A stretch of 64,000 bases of DNA, from assembly GCF_014356525.2 (NCBI RefSeq), contig NC_052507.1:60822553-60886552 (forward strand), written 5' to 3'. The position numbers were made by a program, and so were the translations under genes. Shown piece after piece: positions 1 to 10,428 of this stretch. The first letter of the stretch is position 1; each line of letters begins with the position of its first letter. The notes beneath the pieces are model-generated. The model did not search any database. It worked only from the letters and a program-made list of their open reading frames with translations, and was not told where the DNA came from. The stretch comes from Nilaparvata lugens (taxonomy: Eukaryota > Arthropoda > Insecta > Hemiptera > Delphacidae).

Positions 1-1312
1 ATTGCTAATTATAGAACTCTTCATATCAAATTTGATAGCTTGTATCAGACATATAATGCAATTTAAAACTAACAATATATAATGAAATATTAACGGTTGC
101 TTTCTCTCTATGCTTACTTATATTAATTGCAATCACGTTCAACTAATTATCTTGCATTTGATAGCAAAATTAATACTTGCCATCCCTTGTTACTTTTCAT
201 TGGCTTTGTTCTCAATATTGCATCGCTCTTTTTGTAAGGACAAGAGATATTCTGTTTGAAAAGAAAGGTGTAACAATAAACAAATTCGACCAATATTTTT
301 CAATTACAATTACTTATTTATTGATAAATCTATGTAGTTGTGGAATTCATCATACCTATTTCCTCTATCTTAAGAGAACCCTAACTTTCATGAATAATAA
401 TAGTGACTCACAATCACTGTTTAGATTGACCCATGTTAACATTCATGACCTATACAATACAGCCTACATGATTGGTAACACATGTCTGATGAATATAGGT
501 CGTTCACAGCAGATAGTAGGTTGCATCTACCTTCTGCTACACTAACAAAAGAGGTCACTTGTTCTTCATCATCTTTCTACATAGTTATACATCAGTTAAT
601 ATTCTAGAGAGGCATTTCAGCTTCATGCAACAAATGTCAGTATGCCGAATTTACCGTTAGCACACAAAGCCTCAGCCACGAATTCGCACTACAATAATCA
701 TAATGATTCACAGATGCAAATGATTATGATAATAATCAAGAAATGCATTTGCCAGTGTTGGTCGCATGGGGTCAAATGTGCAATCTCCGGATGCATCCTG
801 AGAAGCGACACGGGTTCCCATAAGAAGCCAGCTGAAATCCTGGGATTGGTGACGCTTCTTTCTAGAAAATAGTTATGTTGCAAACGAGGTCTTCAAATAA
901 TGTGCCGTGAAATAAGTGGCACTAAAATGCCTATATCGTATACAATCGGTTACTTCCTGGCAGTATCTTTAGGCATGATTCAATTTTAATTTTATTCGGT
1001 CTTTGAACTTTGGAAATTTGAAAATGACATTTACAGTTTGTTAAGTACCGTCTTGACATTATAACTTACACCTTTTTGCGAAACCAATAACTGTTTCGAT
1101 AATAATTGGCTTTGCATCCTAGAATTTTATTAGCCATGTAAAATCCTATTGATGTATTTACAATTTAAACTATTTCAGGAATTTGAGTTAAATTATTCTT
1201 GAATGAATTCGAAACATTTCTACTCAAGTTCTAGATTATGATAATATTATGATCTAAAATAAAATGAAGTATTATTTTTAACATAATACATGTGACACAT
1301 AACATGTGTACG
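1..1312. other. AT-rich non-coding DNA
   Basis: No gene recognised. Short open frames here have no domain or codon pattern I can support. A GC-richer patch near 740-870 stands out from its surroundings and is open on both strands for about 60 codons, but it matches nothing I recognise. Confidence 0.5.
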
Positions 1313-1421
1313 TTCAGTGTACAGTAAATTGTCCCAGCTCCAATCGTTATTGTTTCATCACGTGACTGGTGCAAAACTACTTGTTCCCATGGAACACCAC
1401 TTTAGATCTTCGGTTCAAGAT
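1313..1421. repeat. Dispersed repeat, second copy near window end
   Basis: This stretch shares a run of motifs with 63497-63595: TAAATTGT, AGCTCCAAT, ATCACGTGACT, GTGCAAAA, then a CCATGGAAC or CTATGGAAC block and GGTTCAAG, in the same order and at similar spacing. Family unknown. The copy at the window end is followed by inverted TAAATTGT motifs, so the parent element may be a foldback unit. Confidence 0.5.
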
Positions 1422-1436
1422 TTATATGTATTTAAT

Positions 1437-1645
1437 TTAGAAGTATTTTTTTTAGTTTAAAAATGGTTTTTGTTTGTTTTGAATTGTAAATTGAGTGTGT
1501 AATTGAATAATTTTAAGTGATACATAACCTAGCTACATTTGGACTGTTGTATAAATTAGAATTGGAACCGTTTTGGGCTTATAAGTCTGTGGTACTTTTC
1601 TGTAAGTTGTGTAATTCTGAATGATTAAATAAATAAATAAACATG
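1437..1645 (+). repeat. Retroposon 3'-tail family, copy a
   Basis: About 200 bp parallels 31617-31826, including the shared blocks CATAACCTAGCTACATTTGG and AAGTTGTGTAATTCTGAATG. It ends in AAATAAATAAATA. The core phrase GTTTTGGGC followed by a GCCTGT- or GTCTGT-like block recurs in at least five other places here. Shared 3' ends with a short (AATA)n tail are typical of SINE or 5'-truncated LINE copies. Confidence 0.55.
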
Positions 1646-1655
1646 AAACATTATG

Positions 1656-1823
1656 CAATGCATAGATTGAATAATTTATTGGACGATATGAAGATTCTAG
1701 AATGCACATCAAGATTCTACAATGCATCGTTTGAATAATTTATTGGACGATATGAAGATTCTAGAATGCATATTAAGATTCTACAATGGATGGTTTGAAT
1801 TTATTGGACGGTATGAAGGTTGA
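1656..1823. repeat. 64-bp tandem repeat, ~2.6 units
   Basis: The phrase TTGAATAATTTATTGGACG recurs at 1667 and 1731, and a slightly shortened form at 1795, a 64-bp period. Each full unit also holds ATATGAAGATTCTAGAATGC. No coding function seen. Confidence 0.85.
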
Positions 1824-2659
1824 GATTGATTACAAATTGTCAGTGATAACTGTGATGTATTCCCATAGAACGGTAGTTTCACCAAATAAGTATATATTTT
1901 TCGGAAAATATAACTAAGGATTTATTTTTCCAACTAAACTCGATCATGCTAGGGGGTCCGGAATGGTAGCCTAATAAGTTACAAAACGACGGTTGGGGGT
2001 CTGAGATATCCTGCTATAGTGGCTACACAACTATCATGCTCTTACTATGCCTCTTTCAATAAACTACCTAAAGTAGGTACAATTATACCTGCTTTAACAA
2101 CAAAGCCTTGACTTATCATGAATGTTATTGACCTGTCTGTTCTGCATTTCCTCTCTGAACGCTCCAGTAACTTTGTAAACCGACGTTTTCTTTATAGATC
2201 ATCGGATAATCTTTTCTGTAGTAAAACTTTCAGATTATGGATTTTTGAACGGACCCAGTTATCCGACCACGCTGTTATCTGACCCACAACTTGGTTCTAG
2301 TTCTACATCTTTCACCATTGGCTGAATGGGAAGCATTAATGCTACTTATAAGGAATGCTGATAGTTTGTCGTGTATATTACTATACAGCTACATCCTCTT
2401 TTTGTGAAAGGAGTAGCTGTACAGTTTATGACTAGTAATAATCTGTAACTATTTGTGAAGTAAGGATTGAGGAAACTCAAAGATTCTTGAAAGGATAGTT
2501 TGTTAAGGTAGTGGAAGAATTGAGATAACTCTTGAAGACTTTCAAGAAGATAGTTAAGTTTCTCTTAGGTTAGAAGATTAGTTAGTCTTTCAAGAATATA
2601 GTTGATGATGGAAGAAGTGTGCTTGTAAAACAAATTATGAATAGTAATTATTATTTAAA
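1824..2659. other. AT-rich non-coding DNA with a degenerate MITE
   Basis: No gene seen. Positions 2311-2388 look like a worn copy of the CTATAGTGAG palindromic MITE (GAATGGGAAGCATTAATG then AAGGAATGCTGATAG). Just after it, CTATACAGCTAC and GTAGCTGTACAG form a short hairpin. Confidence 0.45.
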
Positions 2660-3160
2660 GATAAAATTAATTGACCGAGCGAAGTGAGGTCTAAGATTCA
2701 AGTCGACGGTTTGGCATCTCTCTTAATGTTTTAAATGTTTATATGTTGCGCATTTACGGCGAAACACGGTAATAGATTTTCATGAAATTTGACAGGTATG
2801 TTCCTTTTTAAATTGCGCGTCGACGTATATACAAGGTTTTTGGAAATTTTGCATTTCAAGAATAATATAAAAGGAAATGGAGCCTCCTTCATTCGTCAAT
2901 ATTAGAGTGAAAATCAGACTATAAAATTATTCATCATAAATCAGCTGTCGAGTTGACTATAAATTGCATGCCATGACTCATGCAATTCAATATCTCAATG
3001 TAACTTGGTAAAAAATTAGCAGCTGTGTAGACTATAAATTGCATGCATCACTGCATGCCTCATTGAATGCAATTTTTATGCACTATTAAAATAATAGGAT
3101 GCAAAGAACTTATAACAGCTTGTCTGGGCGCCTAGATGTATTCTGGTTTTCTCGCGCTAA
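2660..3160. repeat. Dispersed repeat, planthopper-type
   Basis: Starts near CCGAGCGAAGTGAGG and runs through phrases such as AAATTTGACAGGTATGTTCC and ATTGCGCGTCGACG. It contains an internal duplication around ACTATAAATTGCATGC (about 2957 and 3031). From memory this resembles a very abundant interspersed repeat of planthopper genomes; copy number cannot be checked here. No ORF. Confidence 0.4.
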
Positions 3161-3751
3161 ATTCCGGAAAGCGTTATATGATAATTAAATCTTGTGTAAG
3201 CATGATCTGATCAAATAAATAGTTAGTGTATTAGTGTGGATGTGCTTATGGTTTGGGACGTCGTTATAACTGCGCGAGGTCTACTGTTCACAGAACTACT
3301 AGTTTTCTTTTCAATAAGGGCAGAAGAAAAATATTTGATATTTGTAGGTTTTTGGTCCAAGGATGCGCATTGATTGTTTCCGGTTTGGAACAGAGAATAT
3401 TCTTCTCGATAAATTTGTTCGATGCTAGTTGAGATTGGATATTGTATCTTCAAGGTGTTTAACGCTCTCATCCCTCTTGATTGATGCATTTGAAGTAAAA
3501 GTACAATGAATTCGTCTACAAGCTACTGTAATTGATTGTCAATATTATTTCATTGTAATTTCGAAAGACGGGAAAGACCTTATCATGAAAGTATCATAAC
3601 AAAGTTGTCAATCAAAATCAAAATTGTCATATCAGAGTTGTCAATCAAAATTGATATCATGAAAGTATCATAACAGAGTTTTCAATCAAAATCAGATAAT
3701 TGACATTGATGAACATAGTAAAAATAATTTTCATTATATGTTTCTTTCAGA
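3161..3751. other. Non-coding DNA with a short local duplication
   Basis: No gene recognised. Around 3590-3700 the phrase ATCATGAAAGTATCATAAC and the motif GTCAATCAAAAT are repeated two to three times at roughly 70-bp spacing. Confidence 0.5.
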
Positions 3752-3784
3752 TTCTCACTAGTCCTTCAACTACTTGAAAACAAG

Positions 3785-4420
3785 TGAGTATCATTTTCTA
3801 TGCCCTAATTATATTTTTAATCTTTACCATTCAATGGTGAATTGTTCACGTTATTTGCTTTCAATTTTTCTCTTAAGGTGTAACACTGGTACTTGTGCAT
3901 TGTGGTTTTTAACTTGGGCGGTTTAATTTATGATAATTGTGCAAAACGTGTGGTAAGCTAAAACTGAAGGCTTACATATTTAAGGCATACTTTACATACA
4001 TAACTAAAATATTGAGACCTGTCTCCCATATTTAAGGCCTTGCGCATAAAACTGTCAAATTCAAGATTAAGGTTTTTACACAATTCTAACAATTCAAAAG
4101 TACAAATATTACACAATTTAGTTAATAAACACTTATTCCCAATTCTAACAATTCAAAGGTACATATATAACAAAATTTAGTTTGACGCTTTTATACATTT
4201 CAAAGGTACAAATTCAAATTTAAGGCACGCTTCGCATAAAATAATCCAACAAATTTAAGTCATCGTTCTGAAACAAATCTAACAAACTTAAGGCATGTCT
4301 AGCACTTACACACATTTAACATGTTCCCCCAAATCACATTAGACGAACTAGGTTCACGACACAGCATTTCGCCACTAATGTTGTTGCAATTGGCGATTGC
4401 TACTTTTTCGACTTTTCTGT
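3785..4420. other. AT-rich non-coding DNA
   Basis: No gene seen. Short phrases around TTTAAGGCA recur several times between 3960 and 4300 as a loose, low-order repetition. Confidence 0.45.
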
Positions 4421-4519
4421 TGTCAGATTCACTTTGAACATTCAGCATTCCTTGCAATAACATCAATGAGACCACCCATTCAAGCATTCATGACAGTTTG
4501 AAGTGAATCTCGCACTATA
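4421..4519. repeat. Palindromic MITE (CTATAGTGAG family), copy E
   Basis: A degenerate copy. CAGATTCACTTTGAACATTCAGCATT on the left (with interruptions) mirrors TGACAGTTTGAAGTGAATCTCGCACTATA on the right, and the centre holds ACATCAATGAG. Length and layout match the cleaner copies at 33196, 42593, 43685 and 59108. Confidence 0.55.
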
Positions 4520-5195
4520 AAGCATGTCATGTTGTCAGAAGATGATGTGCTTGATGACCTCTCACTCTTACAGTTTCGCCGAAAATGAAAAACTAATGTT
4601 TCCAAACTGAAGAAGTAGGTACGCCACTGGGGACTAATGGCTGGTTCGGTCCATACCTATAATCAACTAGCTAGCCTACTATACTGGCCTGGCCCAGCCT
4701 AGTAGAGCGTGCAACATTGTTCAACACCTTTGTAATCAGTTTCTTCTTCTTTTTCTATCACAACTTCTCGTGTTCTATCTTCTTCTGTCATTGGTTTCTT
4801 CTGACATTTCTTCTGCAATTGTATATTTGTCACTCATTCGTTTCTTCTATTTCTCTCAGTTTTTGCTTCTATTTTGGTACATTCTTCTCTTAATTTTCTT
4901 CCATATATTCTATTTTCCGATTGACTATCCTCAATTGACTGGCCTATATGTCAAATTGTGACATCCTGTTTTTTGGCTAATAAATTTTATATTTATTTAT
5001 TTATAATCATTAATACTCTCCTCAATTCTGAGAATGGTTTTTCCTTAATACTCTTCTTTTCCTTCATTAAATTGTCACTTTTATTTAAACTTTTCTCTAT
5101 TACCATACAACTCTGTTACATTCCTCACGTTACATTCATCCTTACAGTTCAATGTTTTCTTGGAATCTTCAATTATTCTCAAAACATTTATATTA
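4520..5195. other. Pyrimidine-rich non-coding DNA
   Basis: From about 4740 to 5160 the plus strand is dominated by T and C (TTCTTCTTCTTTTTC-type runs). Open frames in it are low-complexity Leu/Phe/Ser translations and are not supported as genes. Confidence 0.5.
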
Positions 5196-5421
5196 ATAGA
5201 AAGAAAAATAAAAATCTTAGTACCCTTTTTGAAATATAGGAATTTGAATTCATGATTCCTATGTTGAAATTGATTGAATGTAACTAAATGAATGGTGAAT
5301 TGATTTTAATGTTGAATGACAAATTGAACTTTTGATAAATATGAAAAATAAAACTGTTTAATATATAATAAGTGATTAAATATTTCAAAAAGGGTACTAA
5401 GATTTTTATTTTTCTTTCTAT
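5196..5421. mobile_element. Foldback element, 42-bp perfect inverted repeat
   Basis: Positions 5196-5237 are the exact reverse complement of 5380-5421 (42 bp each) around a 142-bp loop. The arms contain TCTTAGTACCCTTTTTGAAA. The outer right flank has AGTAGCCCTA. A related foldback occurs at 48976-49133, and fragments occur near 41930 and 56767. Best read as a non-autonomous foldback or MITE family; no transposase is present. Confidence 0.75.
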
Positions 5422-7099
5422 TTCTATAAAAGTAGCCCTATACAGAAAAGAGGTAAATAAGATGGCATATCAACCATTTATATTAAGTATATTTCACTGT
5501 ATCATCTTTCTATCCTTTTCGCGTTCTCTATCAACGTTTCCACTTCATCTCAATCATCTCTCAACTACAGTCACTATAAAGAAATTATTCTAGTCTCTGT
5601 ACTCTCAACTTGTCTTGTACATACTATTTTCTTATTCTCATTTCTCTGCTTCTCCTGCTCATCCATCTTTTCCCATTTTCGCTACCTATTCTTCTTAATC
5701 TTTTTACAATCTTTCTAATTTTCACTTTCTTTTCACTTCTCCCGTTTTATTTCGCCATTTCCTCATCGTTCTCCTCCATCCTCACCTCTATTTTCTTGTA
5801 CAGCATATTCTTTAAGCTCTGCTTACTCTCCCATTCTACACACCTATTATAATTTTGTACCAATTTTCACTTAGATAAGACTAAAACTACCATAATTTTA
5901 TCTTTGATAGATTAACAATAACCATTTTAACATGTCTAGCTATTATGCTTATCAACTCATAAAATATTTTGTAGGCAACATCAAAATAATATAATATTTT
6001 ATTTTCTCAAGTTTAATATTGATATTTAATGTGTTTTTAAGAACATTCTAAAAGAGATATACAGAGAAATTGATGTTTTTCTATCTCAAAAATGTAAACT
6101 TCTGTCCCTTTTTATCCTTCTTTTAAATCTTACTCCGCATATATAAAAATCTCTATACATTATAAAACTATACATATATTAAATTCTCCTCATCTATAGT
6201 TTTTCTCTCTTGCATCTCGTTCTATTCTACTTCTGCATATTCCTCTCTCTCTCTGTTCAGTCTCCCACTTATTCTTACATCTCTTCTTCTCTTTTTTTCT
6301 TTTCCTCTTCCATTTCAATCTTCTTCTCCAATTACCCCTACTCCATATTCTTCGTCTTTCTTGAAACAGTATATTAGGCCTACCCACTCCAGTGTACAAA
6401 GATTTTTATCCATTGTATCACTATACCATCGTGCTTGCTTCTTACCTTCCCCATGTTCCCCTCAATATCCATTACATCCTTTTCCACTGCTTCGCAATCC
6501 TAACTTGTCTTCTTTATAAGGCATTTGCACGAAATGCTGACAATAATCGTTGACTGTTTCTCATACAAACGCAACGTTTTTATTCATCAAATCTCGTCTC
6601 GAGACGATCCAAGCTTTCATCGTAGTCGCCTGTTGCAGTTAGCTTGTTTATTTTTGTGCATTTATCACAGCACGGTGTTGATGTCTTGTAGAAAGAATAC
6701 AACAGACGGTAGTCGATGTTGTTTGCTTTGTTTCACAACGTGTATTTCTTAAAACAATTGAGTTTGGACAATTATTCACACCTTTCTTACTCCAAGCAGG
6801 AGTTATTTTAATGCAGTTAGTACTGGTACTTCCTAGTGATAAATATCTTTGTTAGTTGTTGGTATATTTTGTGTAAATTTCGTTCAAGTAATTATCAAGT
6901 GTATTATAATCTGTGTAAATTATAAAAATGGAACTATTGAAAAGTCCAGCTTATGATTAGAAAATTTATTTCCAAGTCGGGAAATTAAGGATTCAATTAA
7001 AACACAATCAATTTTTTGAATGCTTGATTGATCTGAATGAAATTGACACATGAGACATGTAACATGAAACTCCTATTTGATAATACTTCTTACTCATTA
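5422..7099. other. Pyrimidine-rich and AT-rich non-coding DNA
   Basis: Strong CT-richness at 5500-5850 and 6185-6530. No gene recognised. The translations are low-complexity, and the minus-strand 6190-6399 frame is a Lys/Arg/Glu-rich mirror of the pyrimidine tract. Confidence 0.5.
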
Positions 7100-7345
7100 T
7101 TCAAGATTCAAGATTTCTTTATTGCAGAAAACATTTATACAAATGCATCGTCATAAAATATACATGGTTAATAGAAAGTATTTACATTCAAAGAAATAAA
7201 AATTCAAATACAAGCTTACAAACAGCAAACAAAATACCCTAAAATTAGAAACCTCTCATTTCTCTATGGACATATTTCTATTAAAAATTTCTTTATGGTT
7301 CTCTTAAAATTACTCACTTCTAGTGGGATATAATCTAGTCTCTTA
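7100..7345 (-). mobile_element. LINE 3' end remnant
   Basis: Read on the minus strand, the segment ends with GCAATAAAGAAATCTTGAATC, a poly-A signal followed by the start of a short repeated tail, which is a typical non-LTR retrotransposon 3' end. Upstream, the minus strand translates to a short stretch with Tyr-Ile-Pro-Leu-Glu, then Phe-Lys-Arg and Ile-Lys-Lys-Phe-Leu. This resembles the extreme C-terminus of LINE ORF2 proteins. Everything upstream is missing, as expected from 5' truncation. Confidence 0.45.
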
Positions 7346-7471
7346 TCATAATGTAGCTAAGGTGAACGTGATATTTTTGATCTCAAAATTTAAGTAGTTT
7401 TATTCTTTTATTTTGTGAAGTTTTTCCATGTTTTTACGAAAGTTTCATTATCAGGTGTTGAAATTGAAATG

Positions 7472-7603
7472 GACATAACCTATGTATAATATTTGGACAA
7501 TTTAAAACTAAATTAGGAAATTGAAGAAGTTTTGGGCAATAGCCTGTTTTTTCTTTCCCGATGATTGTATTGTTTGTGCTAACCTAATAAATAAATAAAT
7601 AAT
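7472..7603 (+). repeat. Retroposon 3'-tail family, copy b
   Basis: Shares ATAATATTTGGACAATTT and AGGAAATTGAAGAAGTTTTG with 56064-56172, and ends with AATAAATAAATAAATAATAA. Same tail logic as the copies at 1437, 27652, 31617 and 62405. Confidence 0.6.
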
Positions 7604-8095
7604 AAGACACGTCTTACTAACATAATTATAATCTTCACTACTACACAGTATGCAGATAGTTTAACTCGTCAATATCTTTTATAAATCATGATTATTTCAT
7701 AGCTTTCACATCAGATAATTGATGAAAACAGATATTTTGATTCTCGACCATTCTTATTCACTCTTGACGTTTCAACTTCTTCAATTGGTTAGCTCCTCCC
7801 ATTTGTAGGCGTGGCAAGTTATAACAGCCAATCAACACGCTTTCGTTTGATTCGTCAAAATAGCGGAGCTTTCCCACCACTATCCGTAATCCACCAATAG
7901 AAATTTTGTATCAACGATACTCTGCCATTGTATCTGCTTTATTGTGTGATTTATATCAATGTGTGAAATGAATGAAATTCCAATGTATAATGAATTTATT
8001 ATCTATATCAAGTCTAGGTTTTCGTGAACCAATATTGACAATTATGAAATCATATTATACTTTCAATATGAACAGTTCATACTAAAAGTTGTTAA
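7604..8095. other. AT-rich non-coding DNA
   Basis: No gene or repeat recognised. This is the left flank of the LTR element insertion. Confidence 0.5.
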
Positions 8096-8099
8096 GTCG

Positions 8100-9512
8100 T
8101 GTGAAGTTGTGCTCCTGGGGGGGTTATCTCTTATGATAGAGTCCCACGTTATGAAGCTATTGTGAGAAGTTGTGGATTGTAATTCCTTCACGGATAATAC
8201 GATGTTTCTGGTATTTATAAGAGCAGTCTCTAAATTCCCTCTTTTGCGAATAAATTCACAAAAAATTAAGGCCTTCCGGCTCGCAAAATTACTGGGTTCA
8301 AACCTCAGCTCTAGCTCAGTGGTAGAAACATGAATTTTATAAATACAAATAATCACCATAAGGTTCAGTGATCGGTAGTTGGTAATTCTTACCGCTGCTT
8401 CTATGAAGTTCTAGATGTTCTCGTGGATTGAATTAATTATTTCCAATAATTAATTGGGTAGGCTCCTTTTCGTCACTGCTGGGCTAACGCGTGATCCAGA
8501 TTTTTATAAGTTTCTTTCGAATTAAAGCTATTTTTATGGGAATCTTTACAATTACGAACTCCTTGACAGCACTGAGTTCACAAACAATTAACATTCAACC
8601 AACATACATTACATTTAAAAAAGGGTTTGGCTTAATAATTCATTAAAAAATTTTTAAAAGGAAGAAGAAAAAACCCTAAACTCCATGTGCATCCTCTCGG
8701 GTTGGGATCTTAAGCCAGAAGAAGGAGGTTTTCAGAAAAATTTTCCTCTTCCTAGAATAATTCTGTAAGCTACTCTCTGATTGGCCTTCAATTTAATAGA
8801 CTCAATACAATTGGTTGCCTTGGGAATCAGGGCTTCCTCGGCTTTATAATAGAAAAAATTAAATAAAAGAAGTTTTTATACAATATATGGAGTGTTTATC
8901 TTAAATTGAATTCATAAATAAATCGTAACATACGATTTTAATAGATAATACATTTAGTTTTTATATGAGTTTTGTATACTCTTGATTTATCATGCTTTTT
9001 TGGATTATAATAAATATTTATACAGAAATAATAGTTGTTTGTAATTCTACACATCGACTTCCTTTAGTATACTTAATATATCCTTTATGAGTGAATTTTA
9101 TATGATTCAACCGGTCATATGGGTTGATCGAATAATCAGCTGATTCATTCAGTATTGGTTCTGATAATTATCGATTTATCCAAGATCGACTAATTCTTTT
9201 CAAAATGTAAACAAGTAACTCTAACCTCAATGTTCATGCATTTTATTTTTTTTTTTTTTATAATCCGCCAATAATAAGTATGCCGCTTTATAATTTTTTG
9301 ATCTTACCAATGGGTTCTCATAATTATTAAATCACAATAATACATGTTTTCTTATCGTTGTTGATAATGCTATTACTCCTAATTGCTAATAATACTTGCT
9401 TTGAGTTGATTTACTCTTTGGGTAGGTCTAACCTTCTTTCCAATTTTATAGTTCTATTACATTTCATTGGCTCATTTAAAAATATTTGGTGGTTTCAAAT
9501 TACCACGTGACA
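8100..9512 (-). repeat. 3' LTR of gag-only element (1413 bp)
   Basis: Direct repeat of 14461-16840 without the 956-bp insertion found in that copy. Differences noticed by eye include T-run length near 9245, an A-run near 8645, and single-base changes at about 8193, 8378, 8748, 9071 and 9386. It starts TGTGAAG and ends CACGTGACA in plus-strand view. It holds AT-rich, non-coding sequence; the small minus-strand frame at 8063-8359 is also present in the other LTR and has no protein support. Confidence 0.9.
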
Positions 9513-10428
9513 CAAAACGCCCTCTGATTTCTGATTTAAAACGACAATTCGAGAATATAATATAAATTTTATGATCCAGTTGGTTTTGGATCAGAAATCA
9601 TACATGTTACAAAGTCTGCTAATAACTCTACTGAGAATTCTACCTCCTAATAATTCAACAACATATACACAATAAATAAATTCAATTCGAATACATACGC
9701 CTTACATCGGCCAATCTCCTTCTACACACAATACACAATATAAACTATCTCCTCCTCCATACATAATATAAATCTTTTTTTCTAATCCACGCTCCGCCCT
9801 CAGGCCAGAAGCACATTTGAACGTTGGTGCAAAATCATTGCCAACCTAACAAACTGGTAATTCTCCGACTTGCAGAGTATAACATATTTTCTCCCTCAAC
9901 ATAGAACAGTGACTTGTACATTTTCATTTCATTCTCTTGCAGAAATTGGGCTTTGCTTTCATATAATGGATATTTTTAAGGATAATCTTTGGTAGGTTTT
10001 ATCAACAAGAACTTCTTATTCATCTAATACATTGAGACTTGGGATTAATGCTTTTGGTGGTAACTATGCGGTTTGATCGTTTGGCGGATAATTTTAGTGA
10101 TTTTCTTAATTAGTTTATACATAAATAATAATAATATAATATTTTTATAATATCTCTACATGCAATTCACATTTATATGACACTTGATCTTCTTATTCGG
10201 GGTATCAACTTTGATGATTTAATAGGCATTGACTACTCTGGTTTTCGTAGTGGACAGCTGGTTTATGTTGGCTTCGGTTCATCACTGGTCGCCATCTTGA
10301 TGTCTCTTCCTGCTACATGAAGGTAAGTTGGCTTTTAACATTAGGAGTTATTTATTCTCTTGTTTCACTAATAAGAAAGGTGTTAAAAATGGTTTCTAAA
10401 TTTTTTATTTCTTTATTTTCAGGTGTTG
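9513..10428 (-). other. 3' non-coding part of LTR element
   Basis: Lies between the Gag-like stop codon and the 3' LTR. No ORF of note. On the opposite (plus) strand, AAG/GTAAGT at 10322 and a pyrimidine-rich TTTATTTTCAG at 10412-10422 bracket a 100-bp intron-like segment. Confidence 0.6.

Noticed and set aside
8100..9512. Possibility that the two long repeats are a plain segmental duplication
   Set aside because: TG...CA ends, GTCG duplications at the outer edges only, and a primer-binding site inside make LTRs the better reading.
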